NCBI RefSeq assembly: GCF_014205215.1
Contig: NZ_JACHNC010000001.1
Coordinates: forward strand, 4,345,001 to 4,409,000
DNA length: 64,000 nt
Reading direction: 5' to 3'
From: Actinoplanes lobatus
Lineage (GTDB): Bacteria > Actinomycetota > Actinomycetes > Mycobacteriales > Micromonosporaceae
Part shown: positions 17,295-26,472 of the stretch, one piece after another
How the letters are laid out: every line of letters begins with the position of its first letter
How positions within the stretch are numbered: position 1 is the stretch's first letter
Notes under the pieces: model-generated
Databases searched by the model: none
Told to the model about the DNA's origin: nothing
Seen by the model: only the letters and a program-made list of their open reading frames with translations
Position numbers and translations under genes: made by a program

Positions 17295-18431
17295 TCACTG
17301 GTAGCCGAACATCTTGGCGGCCAGGTCGGTCATGATCTCGCTGGCCCCGGCGCCGATGCCGAGGATCCGGGTGTCCCGGTAGTGCCGCTCCACCTCGGAC
17401 TCGCGCATGTAGCCCATGCCGCCGTGCAGCTGGACAGCCTCGTCCACCACGTACTTGCAGGCCTCCACCGCGGTGTTCTTGGCCAGGCAGACCTCGCCGA
17501 TCATCGGCTCACCGGCGGCGTGCCGCTCGGCCAGCCACCGGGTGTACTGGCGGGCCACGTCGATCCGCTGCCGCATCTGGACCAGCTTGTGCCGGACCAC
17601 CTGGCGGCTGATCAGCGGACGGCCGAACGTCTCGCGGGCCCGCGTGTACTCCAGCGTCAGGTCGAGGCAGCGCTGCGCCACCGAGTAGGCGTGCACCGCC
17701 GCGATGATGCGCTCGGACACGAAGGCCTGGCCGATCAGCGCGAACCCGAAGTTCTCCGGGCCGACCAGGTTGGCGGCCGGCACCCGGCAGTCGACGAAGG
17801 ACAGCTCCGCGGTGTCCGAGCAGAGCCAGCCCATCTTGTCGAGCTTGCGGGACACCGTGAAACCGGGCGTGCCCTTCTCGATCACCAGCATGCTGATGCC
17901 GGACGCGCCCGGGCCGCCGGTGCGCACCGCGGTGGTCACGAAGTCGGCCCGGACCCCGGAGGTGATGAACATCTTGGCGCCGTTCACCACGTACGCGTTG
18001 CCGTCACGGACCGCCGTGGTGCGCAGCGAGCCGACGTCGGAACCGGCCTCCGGCTCGGTGATGCCGAGCGCGCCGATCTTCTCCCCGGCCAGGGTCGGGC
18101 GGACGAACCGGTCGATCAGGCCGCTGTCACCGGACGCGATGATGTGCGGCAGCGCGATCCCGTGCGTGAACAGCGAGGCGTGCGCGCCGGACGATCCGCC
18201 GGCCTCCAGGAACGCCTCGGTGGCGACGACCGTGTCGACCGTGTCGCCGCCGTCGCCGCCGACCTCCTCCCCGAAGCCGACGCCGTACAGGCCGGCCTTG
18301 GCGAGACGGGCGTGCACGTCACGGGGGATCTCACCGGCCCGCTCCCAGTCGGCCAGATTCGGGAGGATCTCCCGGGCGGTGAACTGTTTCATGGAGCCGG
18401 CGAGGGCTAGGCGTTCCGGGGTGTCGAACAT
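17295..18431 (-). CDS. Acyl-CoA dehydrogenase
   Basis: A 378-residue FAD enzyme catalysing alpha,beta-desaturation of acyl-CoA thioesters. Seen: LGITEPEAGSDVGSLRT (FAD/substrate region), the VNGAKMFITSG segment and the C-terminal QLHGGMGYMRESEVERHYRD plus GAGASEIM signatures. The start is ATG 18431, whose A is shared with the TGA stop of the upstream TetR gene (TGATG), preceded by AAAGGAGAG; a TTG one codon earlier is unlikely. It is the second gene of a TetR-led operon opposite a thiolase/crotonase fusion and an acyl-CoA ligase, so it fits one beta-oxidation-like pathway. Confidence 0.93.
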   Translation of the reverse strand: MFDTPERLALAGSMKQFTAREILPNLADWERAGEIPRDVHARLAKAGLYGVGFGEEVGGDGGDTVDTVVATEAFLEAGGSSGAHASLFTHGIALPHIIASGDSGLIDRFVRPTLAGEKIGALGITEPEAGSDVGSLRTTAVRDGNAYVVNGAKMFITSGVRADFVTTAVRTGGPGASGISMLVIEKGTPGFTVSRKLDKMGWLCSDTAELSFVDCRVPAANLVGPENFGFALIGQAFVSERIIAAVHAYSVAQRCLDLTLEYTRARETFGRPLISRQVVRHKLVQMRQRIDVARQYTRWLAERHAAGEPMIGEVCLAKNTAVEACKYVVDEAVQLHGGMGYMRESEVERHYRDTRILGIGAGASEIMTDLAAKMFGYQ

Positions 18432-19069
18432 CAACTCTCCTTTGAGCGGGCGCGTTCCACCAGGGTGGACGGATCGCGGTGGCCGAGCAGGATGGCGGCC
18501 GCCCGTTTCCAGCGGCGGATGAGCAGCTCACGGCGGCCCAGATCGCCGCTGACGATGCCGGTCATGGCCAGTCCGGTGAGGACCTCGTAGCTGAACTCGA
18601 CCACGGTCGGCACGCGGGGATCACCGGGCGAGCTCCCGCTGAGCAGATCGCGGGCCCGGTCGTGCAGAACGGCGAAGATCTCCTTCTCCACCGGGAGCAG
18701 CGCGGCGCGCAGCTCGGTGTCGGTGCGGCAGGCGTTCCACAACTCGAGTGCCGCCCAGAACAGCGGGGAGGAGAAGTGCCGCCAGATGATGTCGATCAGC
18801 GCGTCGAGACGGTCCGCCTCCGGCGGGATCGCGGCCAGCTCGGCGGTCAGCGACTCCACCCGGCGGCCGGCCACGTGGTGCACCGCGCCGACCAGCAGGT
18901 CGACCTTGGTCGGGAAGTGGTGCAGCAGCGTGCCCCGGGGCACGTCGGCGCGGGCCAGGACCTCGGCGGTGGTGGTCTCCGCGTAGCCGCGCTCGACCAG
19001 GCACTGCACGGTGGCCTCCAGGACCTTCGCCCTGGTGTCGGCACTGCGCTGCGCCTGCGTTCGTTTCAC
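18431..19069 (-). CDS. TetR-family regulator of the acyl-CoA cluster
   Basis: A 212-residue regulator starting at GTG 19069 (VKRTQAQRSADTRAKVLEA); a longer upstream frame is rejected because it would run through the operator and into the divergent gene's leader. HTH: TTTAEVLARADVPRGTLLHHFPTKVDLL. Its first position in the operon with the acyl-CoA dehydrogenase and the two related 24-bp operator-like sites in the divergent region suggest a FadR/KstR-like acyl-CoA-responsive repressor. The ligand is inference. Confidence 0.88.
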   Translation of the reverse strand: MKRTQAQRSADTRAKVLEATVQCLVERGYAETTTAEVLARADVPRGTLLHHFPTKVDLLVGAVHHVAGRRVESLTAELAAIPPEADRLDALIDIIWRHFSSPLFWAALELWNACRTDTELRAALLPVEKEIFAVLHDRARDLLSGSSPGDPRVPTVVEFSYEVLTGLAMTGIVSGDLGRRELLIRRWKRAAAILLGHRDPSTLVERARSKES

Positions 19070-19072
19070 GGA

Positions 19073-19096
19073 TTTACCGTACGGCTTGACGGTTAG
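19073..19096. promoter_or_regulatory. Candidate TetR operator O1
   Basis: TTTACCGT (19073-19080), N8, ACGGTTAG (19089-19096): a dyad with 6 of 8 arm positions matching. It lies 4 bp from the TetR start codon. Confidence 0.55.
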
Positions 19097-19156
19097 TTGC
19101 GTCCATACAGCTTGTTTCAATGATCGACTCGCTCTTGCCGTGACCCAGGTCACCCC

Positions 19157-19180
19157 TTTACCGTCAGGTCGGACTGTTAG
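19157..19180. promoter_or_regulatory. Candidate TetR operator O2
   Basis: TTTACCGT (19157-19164), N8, ACTGTTAG (19173-19180). It matches O1 at 18 of 24 positions in the same orientation, 84 bp away, and abuts the ribosome site of the fusion gene starting at 19191. Confidence 0.55.
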
Positions 19181-19190
19181 GGGAGCGTCG

Positions 19191-22073
19191 ATGCCCGCTG
19201 GAAACCTGGCCCGGATGTTCGCTGTCGCGCGAGCGGCCGCGACCACCGCACTGACCCGCCGCCGGCCCGAGCCGGACGCTCCAGCGGCGGTCGAACCACC
19301 CCGGGTCTTCGCCTACCCGTGCAGCGTCGCGGTCGAGGTGGCCGCCCGCCCCGACCAGGTGTTCGCGGTGCTCGCCGACCCGGCCCGGATGCCCGGCTGG
19401 GTGCTCCAGCACACCGGATGGATCGACGCGCCGCCCGCCGAGTTCGCCGAGGGGGTGCGCTTCCGGCAGCGGATCAAGCTGATGGGCGTACCGAGCGAGG
19501 TCCGCTGGACGGTCGCCGGGGTCGTCGAGGACCGGGCCGTCTGGTTCGAGGGCACCGCGCCGATGGGCATCGAGGTCGGCTTCTATCTGTCGGTGGCGCC
19601 GTCGGCGGCCGGTGCGCTGGTCCGCTTCGACGGCGGCGTCGAGGGCGGGCCGGCGGACGGGCCGCTCGGGCCGATGGTCGCCCGGAACCTGGCCGACGCC
19701 ATGAGCAAGAGCCTCGCCGAGCTGGGCCGGCTGGCTCCGGCGGCGAGCGCGTCACGGCCGCGTGCCGTCACGGCCGTGCGAAGGACCCACGAAAAGCCCG
19801 ATCCGATCCGGTACGAGCGGACCGGCCAGGATGTCGCCGCGTGGACGCCGGTGATCGTCGGCGCCGGCCAGCTCTCCGAGAAGTCCACCGAGCCCGGCGG
19901 TGGGGACCCGGTGTCGCTGGCCGTGCGCGCGCTGCGGCAGGGCGCCGGCGCCGGACTGCTCGCGAAGGCCGACTACGTCGGCTACGTGGCCAGCGTGTCC
20001 TGGCAGTACCCGGACGGGGCCGCGCTGATCGCCGCGGCGGTCGGCGCGACACCCGCCCAGACCGTGCAGACCACCATCTTCGGCGGTGACGGCTCGCTGC
20101 GGCTGCTCAACGACGCGGCCGCCGAGATCGCCGCCGGACGGGCCTCGATCGCCCTGGTCGGCGGCGCGGAATCGGCCGCCACCGCGGCCGCCGCCGAACG
20201 CTCCGGTAACACCCTGGACTGGCCCGCCCAGCCGGACGGCACGGCGCCCACCCGCACGCTGGGCAACGACTCCCCGGCCAACAACGACGCCGAGACCGCC
20301 GCCGGTCTGGTCGCGCCGATCCACCTCTACGCGCTGATCGAATCCGCCGTCCGTGGCCGTCTCGGCAACACGCCGGAGGAACACCTGGACCGGATCACCC
20401 GGCTCTGGGCGAGCTGCTCCGAGGTCGCCGCCGCCAACCCGGCCGCCTGGCAGGGCGTCCCGCACACCGCGGAGGAACTGGCAACCCCGACCGCCGCGAA
20501 CCGGATGATCTCCGCGCCCTACCCCAAGCTGCTGACCGCGAACCTCCAGGTCAACCAGGGGACCGGCATCGTCGTGTGCAGTGCGGCGGCGGCACAGGCG
20601 GCCGGGATCAGCCAGGACGACTGGATCTTCGTGCACGCCGGGGCGCACGCCACCGAGGAGTGGTACGTCACCGAGCGCGCCGACCTGGCCAGCTCGCCCG
20701 CCATCAGGGCGATCGGCGACGCCGTCCTCGGGCACAGCGGGCTCACCATCGACGACGTCGAACACATCGACCTGTACGCGTGCTTCCCGTCCGCCGTACA
20801 GATCGGCGCCCTGGAACTGGGGCTGCCGGTCGGCGACCCGGGGCGGCCGCTCACCGTGACCGGCGGGCTGACCTTCGCGGGCGGGCCGGGCAACAACTAC
20901 ACCAGTCACGCGGTCGCCAACCTGGTGCCGCTGCTGCGTGCCGAGCCGGACAGCTACGGGCTGGCCACCGCGCTGGGCTGGTACCTCACCAAGCACGCGG
21001 CGACCGTCCTGTCCGCCCGGCCGCCGGTCTCCGCGTTCGCCGACATCGACGCCGACCCCCGGTTGCCGCGGCCGCCGGCCCGTCGCGCGCTGCGGTCCCA
21101 CCACGGCCCGGCGGTCGTGGAGGCGTACACCGTCCCCTACGAGCGGGACGGCTCGCCTGCCGCCATGATCATTACCGCGATCACCCCGGCGGGCGATCGC
21201 GTCGTCCTCCGTACTTCCGACATTTCAGAAATGTCGGAATTCTGGAAGCTGGAGGTGGACGGCGCCGGCTTCGCCGTGACCGACCGTGGCCGGCATGAGC
21301 TGCCTCCGCCGCCTCCGCCGCCGCTGATCGTCGAGTGGCACGGCCCGGTGACCGTCCTCCGCCTGAACCGGCCCGCCGTGCGCAACGCCATCGACCTGGC
21401 CACCGCCCGTGCCCTGGAGAAGGCCGTCGACGCGTTCGAGGCCGACCCACGGGCCCGGGTCGCGGTCCTCACCGGCTCGGACACCGTGTTCAGCGCCGGC
21501 ATGGACCTCAAGGCCGCCGCCCGCGGCGAGTACCCGGTCACCGAGGGCCGCGGACTGCTCGGCATCACCGCCAAACCGCCCGCCAAACCGCTGATCGCCG
21601 CGGTCGAGGGGGCGGCCCTGGCCGGCGGGTGCGAGCTCGCCCTCGCCGCCGACCTGATCGTCGCCGCGGAGGACGCCGTGTTCGGCATCCCCGAGGTCAA
21701 GCGCGGCCTGGTCGCCGCCGCCGGCGGGGTGCTCCGGCTCGCCCGGAGCCTGCCCCGCAGCACCGCCCTGGAACTGGCCCTCACCGGCGAGCCGATGCCC
21801 GCCCGCCGGCTGCACGATCTGGGCTTGATCAACCGCGTCACGTCACCGGGCAAGGCGCTCGAAACCGCCCTGGAACTGGCCCACGACATCGCGGCCAACG
21901 CGCCCCTGGCTGTACTGCTCTCGAAACGCATCGTCGACGAACACCGCGACTGGGGCGCCGCGGAGGCCTTCGACCGTCTCTCCGACATCGCCGGCGAGGT
22001 GATCGGGTCCGCGGACGCCGTCGAGGGCATCCGCGCGTACGCCGAGAACCGCGCCCCCATATGGAAAGGCTGA
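19191..22073 (+). CDS. Three-domain fusion: SRPBCC, thiolase-like protein (TLP1 type), enoyl-CoA hydratase/isomerase
   Basis: A 960-residue protein; ATG 19191 is preceded by AGGGGAG. Domain 1 (about 41-180) is an SRPBCC/polyketide-cyclase-like ligand-binding fold. Domain 2 (about 218-700) is thiolase-like, beginning WTPVIVGAGQL; where active thiolases have the acylated Cys this one reads FGGDGSLRLL, so it belongs with the Cys-less TLP1-type proteins, and the matching additional C-terminal beta domain is present (about 625-700). Domain 3 (712-960) is a crotonase with oxyanion-hole segments FSAGMDL and GAALAGGCEL and glutamates in GGCEL and GIPEV. A Pro run (PPPPPPP) links 2 and 3. It precedes the acyl-CoA ligase by 3 bp. 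Role: probably channelled acyl-CoA modification; exact reaction unknown. Confidence 0.88.
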   Translation: MPAGNLARMFAVARAAATTALTRRRPEPDAPAAVEPPRVFAYPCSVAVEVAARPDQVFAVLADPARMPGWVLQHTGWIDAPPAEFAEGVRFRQRIKLMGVPSEVRWTVAGVVEDRAVWFEGTAPMGIEVGFYLSVAPSAAGALVRFDGGVEGGPADGPLGPMVARNLADAMSKSLAELGRLAPAASASRPRAVTAVRRTHEKPDPIRYERTGQDVAAWTPVIVGAGQLSEKSTEPGGGDPVSLAVRALRQGAGAGLLAKADYVGYVASVSWQYPDGAALIAAAVGATPAQTVQTTIFGGDGSLRLLNDAAAEIAAGRASIALVGGAESAATAAAAERSGNTLDWPAQPDGTAPTRTLGNDSPANNDAETAAGLVAPIHLYALIESAVRGRLGNTPEEHLDRITRLWASCSEVAAANPAAWQGVPHTAEELATPTAANRMISAPYPKLLTANLQVNQGTGIVVCSAAAAQAAGISQDDWIFVHAGAHATEEWYVTERADLASSPAIRAIGDAVLGHSGLTIDDVEHIDLYACFPSAVQIGALELGLPVGDPGRPLTVTGGLTFAGGPGNNYTSHAVANLVPLLRAEPDSYGLATALGWYLTKHAATVLSARPPVSAFADIDADPRLPRPPARRALRSHHGPAVVEAYTVPYERDGSPAAMIITAITPAGDRVVLRTSDISEMSEFWKLEVDGAGFAVTDRGRHELPPPPPPPLIVEWHGPVTVLRLNRPAVRNAIDLATARALEKAVDAFEADPRARVAVLTGSDTVFSAGMDLKAAARGEYPVTEGRGLLGITAKPPAKPLIAAVEGAALAGGCELALAADLIVAAEDAVFGIPEVKRGLVAAAGGVLRLARSLPRSTALELALTGEPMPARRLHDLGLINRVTSPGKALETALELAHDIAANAPLAVLLSKRIVDEHRDWGAAEAFDRLSDIAGEVIGSADAVEGIRAYAENRAPIWKG

Positions 22074-22076
22074 TTA

Positions 22077-23681
22077 GTGAGCACCCTGCAAGCGGTTCTG
22101 CGGATGCACCAGATTGGCATCGTCAACCTTCTGCGCCCGGACCGGCTGATCAAGGCGGCCGGCAACAACGCGAAGATCGGGCCGCAGGCGGCCCTCACCG
22201 AGAAGGCCGCGACCGAGTTCCCCGACCTGCCGGCGCTCACCGACGAGCGGGGCACCTGGACGTACCTCCAGTTCTTCCAGCGCTCCAACGCCCTCGCGCA
22301 CGCGCTGCGCAAGGTGCGCCTGCCGGAGAAGTCGATCATCGGAGTGCTGGCCCGGGACCATCGTGGGCTGGCGCTGGCGATCACCGGCACGGCCCGGGCC
22401 GGACTGCGGCTGGCGATGCTCAACACCGGTCTCGCCGCCTCCCAGCTGGCTGAGGTGATCCAGCGGGAGAACGTCCGCTTCCTGATGTACGACAGCGAGT
22501 TCGCCGACACCGTCGATGCCCTGCCGGACGACATCCCCCGCTACCTGACCTGGGAGGACGACGGCTACGACCGGCCGCCGGGGCTGCTCAGCGTGGAGGA
22601 GTTCACGGCCGCCGAGCCGACTACGATTCCGCAGCCGATCCCGGAGAAGCCGGGCGGGTTCATCATCCTCACCAGCGGCACCACCGGACTGCCCAAGGGC
22701 GCTCCGCGTACCAAGGTGTCGCCGTTGGCCAGCGCCGTCATCGCGGACCGGATCGACTTCCCCCGCCAGGGCACCGCGGTGATCGCGTCCCCGCTGTTCC
22801 ACGCCACCGGGTTCGGCGCCTGGACGGTCGGGCTGTCGCTGGCCAACCACGCCGTGCTGCTGCGCCGTTTCGGGGCCGAGCAGATCCTCGCCGCGATCGC
22901 CGAGCATCGGGCGCACATGCTGGTGGCCGTCCCGACCATGCTGAACCGGATCCTCGCCCTCGGCCCGGACGTGATCGCCAAGTACGACACGTCCTCGCTG
23001 AAGACCGTCTTCCTGGCCGGGTCGGCCCTGCCGCCCGACGTGTGCGTCCGCTTCCAGGAGGTCTTCGGCGACGTGCTCTACAACGTCTACGGTTCCACCG
23101 AGGTGGCCGTCGCGTCCGTGGCCCAGCCGCACGAACTGCGTAAGTCGCCCGGAACGGTGGGCCGGCCGCCGGTGACGGTCCAGGTGGCGCTCTACGACGG
23201 GGAGGACAGGCGGATCACCGCGGCCGAGACGAAGGGCCGGGTCTTCGTCCGTACCGGCATCCCGTTCGAGGGCTACACCGACGGCCAGAACAAGCAGATC
23301 ATCGACGGCTTCATGGCCACCGGCGACCAGGGGCACTTCGACGCCGACGGCCTGCTCTACATCGACGGCCGCGAAGACGACATGATCATTTCGGGTGGGG
23401 AGAACGTCTACCCGCTCGAGGTGGAGAACCTGCTCTCCCAACGGGCCGACGTGATGGACGCCGCGGTCATCGGCGTCGACGACCCGGACTTCGGCACCCG
23501 GCTGCGCGCCTTCATCGTCCCGACCGAGGAGTCCGCCCGGGACCCGCAGGAGATCCGCGAGTTCGTCCGCGCCAACCTGGCCCGGTACAAGGTGCCCCGG
23601 GACGTGGTCTTCGTCGACGACCTGCCGCGCAACCCGACCGGCAAGCTGGTGCGCCGGGAACTGCCCACCGGGCCGCTGTAG
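22077..23681 (+). CDS. Acyl-CoA synthetase (AMP-dependent ligase)
   Basis: A 534-residue ANL-superfamily enzyme that activates a carboxylic acid through an acyl-AMP and transfers it to CoA. Motifs: ILTSGTTGLPKGAPR (phosphate loop), YNVYGSTEVAVA, TGDQGHFDADGLLYIDGREDDMI (hinge) and the C-terminal lysine in NPTGKLVRREL. The GTG start is 3 bp after the fusion gene stop, so it is in the same operon. Together with the divergent acyl-CoA dehydrogenase it would feed a beta-oxidation-like pathway for a lipid or steroid side chain; substrate not determined. Confidence 0.92.
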   Translation: MSTLQAVLRMHQIGIVNLLRPDRLIKAAGNNAKIGPQAALTEKAATEFPDLPALTDERGTWTYLQFFQRSNALAHALRKVRLPEKSIIGVLARDHRGLALAITGTARAGLRLAMLNTGLAASQLAEVIQRENVRFLMYDSEFADTVDALPDDIPRYLTWEDDGYDRPPGLLSVEEFTAAEPTTIPQPIPEKPGGFIILTSGTTGLPKGAPRTKVSPLASAVIADRIDFPRQGTAVIASPLFHATGFGAWTVGLSLANHAVLLRRFGAEQILAAIAEHRAHMLVAVPTMLNRILALGPDVIAKYDTSSLKTVFLAGSALPPDVCVRFQEVFGDVLYNVYGSTEVAVASVAQPHELRKSPGTVGRPPVTVQVALYDGEDRRITAAETKGRVFVRTGIPFEGYTDGQNKQIIDGFMATGDQGHFDADGLLYIDGREDDMIISGGENVYPLEVENLLSQRADVMDAAVIGVDDPDFGTRLRAFIVPTEESARDPQEIREFVRANLARYKVPRDVVFVDDLPRNPTGKLVRRELPTGPL

Positions 23682-23715
23682 ACGCCGGCGCCGCCGACGG
23701 CCGGGTGATCGCGGA

Positions 23716-24093
23716 TCAGTCCAGCTCCACGATCTCCCGGCCCAGCGGCCAGAACGCCACCGGCACCAGCTTGAAGTTCGCGATCCCGAACGGGATGCCG
23801 ATGACCGTGATGCACTGCGCGACACCGGCGATCAGGTGGGTGAGCGCCAGCCACCAGCCGGCCAGCACCACCCAGAGGATGTTGGCGAGACCGGAGGCGA
23901 CGCCCGCGCCCGGGCTGCTGACCACGGTCCGCCCGAACGGCCACATCGCGTAGACGGCGAGCCGCAGCGCGGCCACCCCGAACGGGATCGTGACGATCAG
24001 CAGGAAACAGACGAGTGCGGCCAGCCCGTAGCCCAGGGCCAGGAGGAAGCCGCTGCCGAAGATGAACCACAGCACGTTGAGGATGAATCGCAC
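23716..24093 (-). CDS. yccF: YccF-domain inner membrane protein
   Basis: A 125-residue membrane protein starting at GTG 24093. It matches Escherichia coli YccF along its length: an opening VRFILNVLWFIFGSG, the pattern GWWLALTHLIAGVAQCITVI, and the closing GIPFGIANFKLVPVAFWPLG. About three to four membrane segments. Function is unknown. A longer frame exists upstream but its first residues are hydrophilic and overlap the divergent gene. Confidence 0.9.
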   Translation of the reverse strand: MRFILNVLWFIFGSGFLLALGYGLAALVCFLLIVTIPFGVAALRLAVYAMWPFGRTVVSSPGAGVASGLANILWVVLAGWWLALTHLIAGVAQCITVIGIPFGIANFKLVPVAFWPLGREIVELD

Positions 24094-24149
24094 CCCCTCA
24101 GGATGACCCGTGACCGCCACCCCTGGCGTGCGGACGCGTTTGACGGTAT

Positions 24150-24929
24150 GTGCCCTCACCGCTGACCCGCCGCCGAGCCGCGGTGATCGCCCTGCTGGCG
24201 CTGCTGCCGGTCGCCGTCCTCGCCGCCGTGGTCTTCTTCCGCCCGACCGGACCCGCGCCGGCCGTCTGGGTCACCCCCACGTCGCCGCCGGCGCCACCAC
24301 CGCTGACGCTGGCCCACTACGACTTCGACGGTCCGCGACCGTGGGACGACACCTCCCGGTTCGGCCACCATCTGACCCCGTTCGGCGGCAACCGGGCCCG
24401 CCCCCGCCGCGTCCCGCACGACGCCGGCCGGGCGGTGCAGTTCCCGCGGCCGTGCGAGCGGGAGCCGTGCCCACGGCTCATCCTGCGCGTGCTCAGCCGC
24501 CCGGAACTCAACCCGGGTGACGCGCCGTTCAGCTACGGCGCCACCGTCCGGCTGGCCGCGCGGCACACCACCGACGGGCAGAACGTGCTCCAGAAGGGCT
24601 ACTCGGCCGAGGGCAGCCAGTACAAACTCCAGATCGACGGTCGGCCCGGGCAGCCGAGCTGCGTCATGCGCGGCGAGGACTCCCGCGTCATCCACGTGGC
24701 CGTCGCGCCGATCGGGGTGGCCGACGGGACCTGGCACCGGCTCGAGTGCCGGCGGACCCGTACCGATCTGATCCTGTTCGTGGACGGCTCGCCGCACGCC
24801 GCCGTCCGCATCCCCGCGAGGCTGCGCATCGACAACGCCATGTCCCTCAACGTCGGCGGCAAGAGCGCACACGCCGACAACGACCAGTTCCACGGCGCCG
24901 TCGACGACATTTTCCTTTCAAAACCGTAG
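24150..24929 (+). CDS. Secreted or membrane-anchored LamG-like (concanavalin A fold) protein
   Basis: A 259-residue protein: an N-terminal signal/anchor (RRRAAVIALLALLPVAVLAA, about 7-28), a Pro/Ala spacer and a LamG-type jelly-roll domain (about 50-255). Typical pieces are AHYDFDG, the VADGTWHRLECRR strand and LILFVDGSP, ending NDQFHGAVDDIFL. Four cysteines could form two disulfides. LamG domains bind carbohydrate or protein; the ligand is unknown. GTG start. Confidence 0.8.
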   Translation: MPSPLTRRRAAVIALLALLPVAVLAAVVFFRPTGPAPAVWVTPTSPPAPPPLTLAHYDFDGPRPWDDTSRFGHHLTPFGGNRARPRRVPHDAGRAVQFPRPCEREPCPRLILRVLSRPELNPGDAPFSYGATVRLAARHTTDGQNVLQKGYSAEGSQYKLQIDGRPGQPSCVMRGEDSRVIHVAVAPIGVADGTWHRLECRRTRTDLILFVDGSPHAAVRIPARLRIDNAMSLNVGGKSAHADNDQFHGAVDDIFLSKP

Positions 24930-24969
24930 ATTTCGTACGCCTCCGTGAGCCTCGAGAAGCACGTGTGAT

Positions 24970-25031
24970 GTAAACGTCCGTTGACCTACCTTCCGGTGGA
25001 CCCTAACTTGGATAAGTCAGCGAATGTTTAC
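24970..25031 (+). promoter_or_regulatory. Promoter with two TetR operator boxes in front of the DHA2 pump
   Basis: Box 1 is GTAAAC-GTCC-GTTGAC (24970-24985), box 2 GTCAGC-GAAT-GTTTAC (25016-25031). A likely promoter lies between and across them: -35 TTGACC (24981-24986), 17-bp spacer, -10 TAACTT (25004-25009). Box 1 covers the -35 and box 2 the start-site region. The box-to-box distance (46 bp) is the same as in the region at 27129-27190. Confidence 0.75.
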
Positions 25032-25050
25032 TTCTTCCTCCGGGGATCTG

Positions 25051-26472
25051 ATGACGCAAACCATCGCCGAGCCGTCCAAGTCCGGCACCGCTCCGGGGAG
25101 GCACGCGAACACCACGCTCGTGGTGCTCTTCCTGTCTCTGGGCGGGCTCGCCTTCGCCGTGCTCCAGTCGCTGGTCGCGCCGGCGCTGCCGGTGATCGCC
25201 CGGGAGTTCCAGGTGGACACCGGGGAGATCAGCTGGATCCTGACCGCGTACCTGCTCTCCGCCTCGGTCCTGACCCCGATCCTGGGCCGCCTGGGTGACA
25301 TGGTCGGCAAGCGCAAGGTCCTGCTCGTGGTCCTGGTGCTGCTCGCCGCCGGCACCCTGCTCGCCGCCCTCGCGCCCAACCTGGCCGTGCTCATCCTGGC
25401 CCGGACGTTGCAGGGCGCGGCCGGCGCGATCATGCCGCTCTCCATCGGCATCGTCCGGGACGTGCTGCCGCCGGAGAAGGTCAGCGTGACCGTCGGCGGC
25501 CTCTCCGCGATCTTCGGTATCGGCGCGGGCGTCGGCATCGTCGCGGCCGGCCCGATCGTCGACCACCTGTCCTGGCACTGGCTGTTCTGGTTCCCCCTGG
25601 TCATCGTCATGATCGCGCTGGTCGGCGCGATCTTCGGCGTGCCCGAGTCGACCAGCCGCACCCCGGGCAAACTCGACCTGGTCGGCGCGGGCATCCTGTC
25701 CGTCTCCCTGGTCTCGATTCTGCTGGCCATCAGCGACGGCGACGACTGGGGCTGGACCTCCGCCAAGACGCTCGGCCTGCTCGGCTTCGGCCTGGTCACG
25801 CTCGTGGTGTTCGTCCTGGTCGAGCTGCGCATGGCGGAGCCGCTGATCAACATGCGGCTGCTCACCAAGCGGGGCGTGTGGACCGCCGACCTGGTGGCGC
25901 TGATCCTGGGCTTCGCGATGTTCGGCAGCTTCCTGCTGATCCCGATCCTGCTCCAGCTGCCCACCGCCCTCGGCTACGGCTTCGGCAAGACCGTCTCGGA
26001 GGCCGGCTTCTACCTGCTGCCGACCACCCTCATGATGCTGGTCTTCGGCCCGCTCGCCGGCTTCCTGGACCGTAGGTACGGCCCGAAGATCCCGCTGGTG
26101 ACCGGCGCCGTCGCGGTGGTCGCCGCCTTCGCGCTGCCGGCCGTCGGGCACGGCGAGATCTGGCAGATCCTGGCGTCCGGCTGCCTCACCGGCATGGGCA
26201 TCGGGCTGTCCTTCGCGTCGATGTCGAACGCCATCATCGCGGCCGTCCCGGCGGCCAACACCGGCGAGGCGACCAGCGTCAACGCGATCGCCCGGTCGGT
26301 CGGCAGCAGCATCGGCACGGCCGTGATCGCCGCGGTGATCGCCTCCGAGACCGGGCCGCGGGGCATCCCGTCGGACGCCGCCTTCACCAAGGGCTTCTGG
26401 ATCTGCGCGGGGGTCGCGGTGCTGGCCGTCCTGGCGTCCCTGCTCGTGCCGTCGTCCCGGCGCCGCGCCTGA
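25051..26472 (+). CDS. DHA2-family (EmrB/QacA-type) MFS drug-efflux pump
   Basis: A 473-residue protein with about 14 hydrophobic segments. Typical DHA2 features: VVLFLSLGGLAFAVLQSLV start, the motif region SWILTAYLLSASVLTPILGRLGD, and the motif C-like GFGLLDRRYG-equivalent at GFLDRRYGPK. ATG 25051 is chosen; the ATG at 25024 is inside operator box 2 and is unlikely. Its stop abuts the stop of the convergent TetR gene. The matching operators in front of both the pump and the gene at 27209 make this a TetR-controlled multidrug or lipid exporter. Confidence 0.9.
   Translation: MTQTIAEPSKSGTAPGRHANTTLVVLFLSLGGLAFAVLQSLVAPALPVIAREFQVDTGEISWILTAYLLSASVLTPILGRLGDMVGKRKVLLVVLVLLAAGTLLAALAPNLAVLILARTLQGAAGAIMPLSIGIVRDVLPPEKVSVTVGGLSAIFGIGAGVGIVAAGPIVDHLSWHWLFWFPLVIVMIALVGAIFGVPESTSRTPGKLDLVGAGILSVSLVSILLAISDGDDWGWTSAKTLGLLGFGLVTLVVFVLVELRMAEPLINMRLLTKRGVWTADLVALILGFAMFGSFLLIPILLQLPTALGYGFGKTVSEAGFYLLPTTLMMLVFGPLAGFLDRRYGPKIPLVTGAVAVVAAFALPAVGHGEIWQILASGCLTGMGIGLSFASMSNAIIAAVPAANTGEATSVNAIARSVGSSIGTAVIAAVIASETGPRGIPSDAAFTKGFWICAGVAVLAVLASLLVPSSRRRA

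Noticed and set aside
19070..19246. Longer start for the TetR gene (to 19246)
   Set aside because: It would cover both operator sites and the start of the divergent fusion gene; GTG 19069 leads straight into the HTH.
25024..25050. Earlier ATG (25024) as start of the DHA2 pump
   Set aside because: It lies inside TetR operator box 2 and adds nine polar residues; ATG 25051 fits better.
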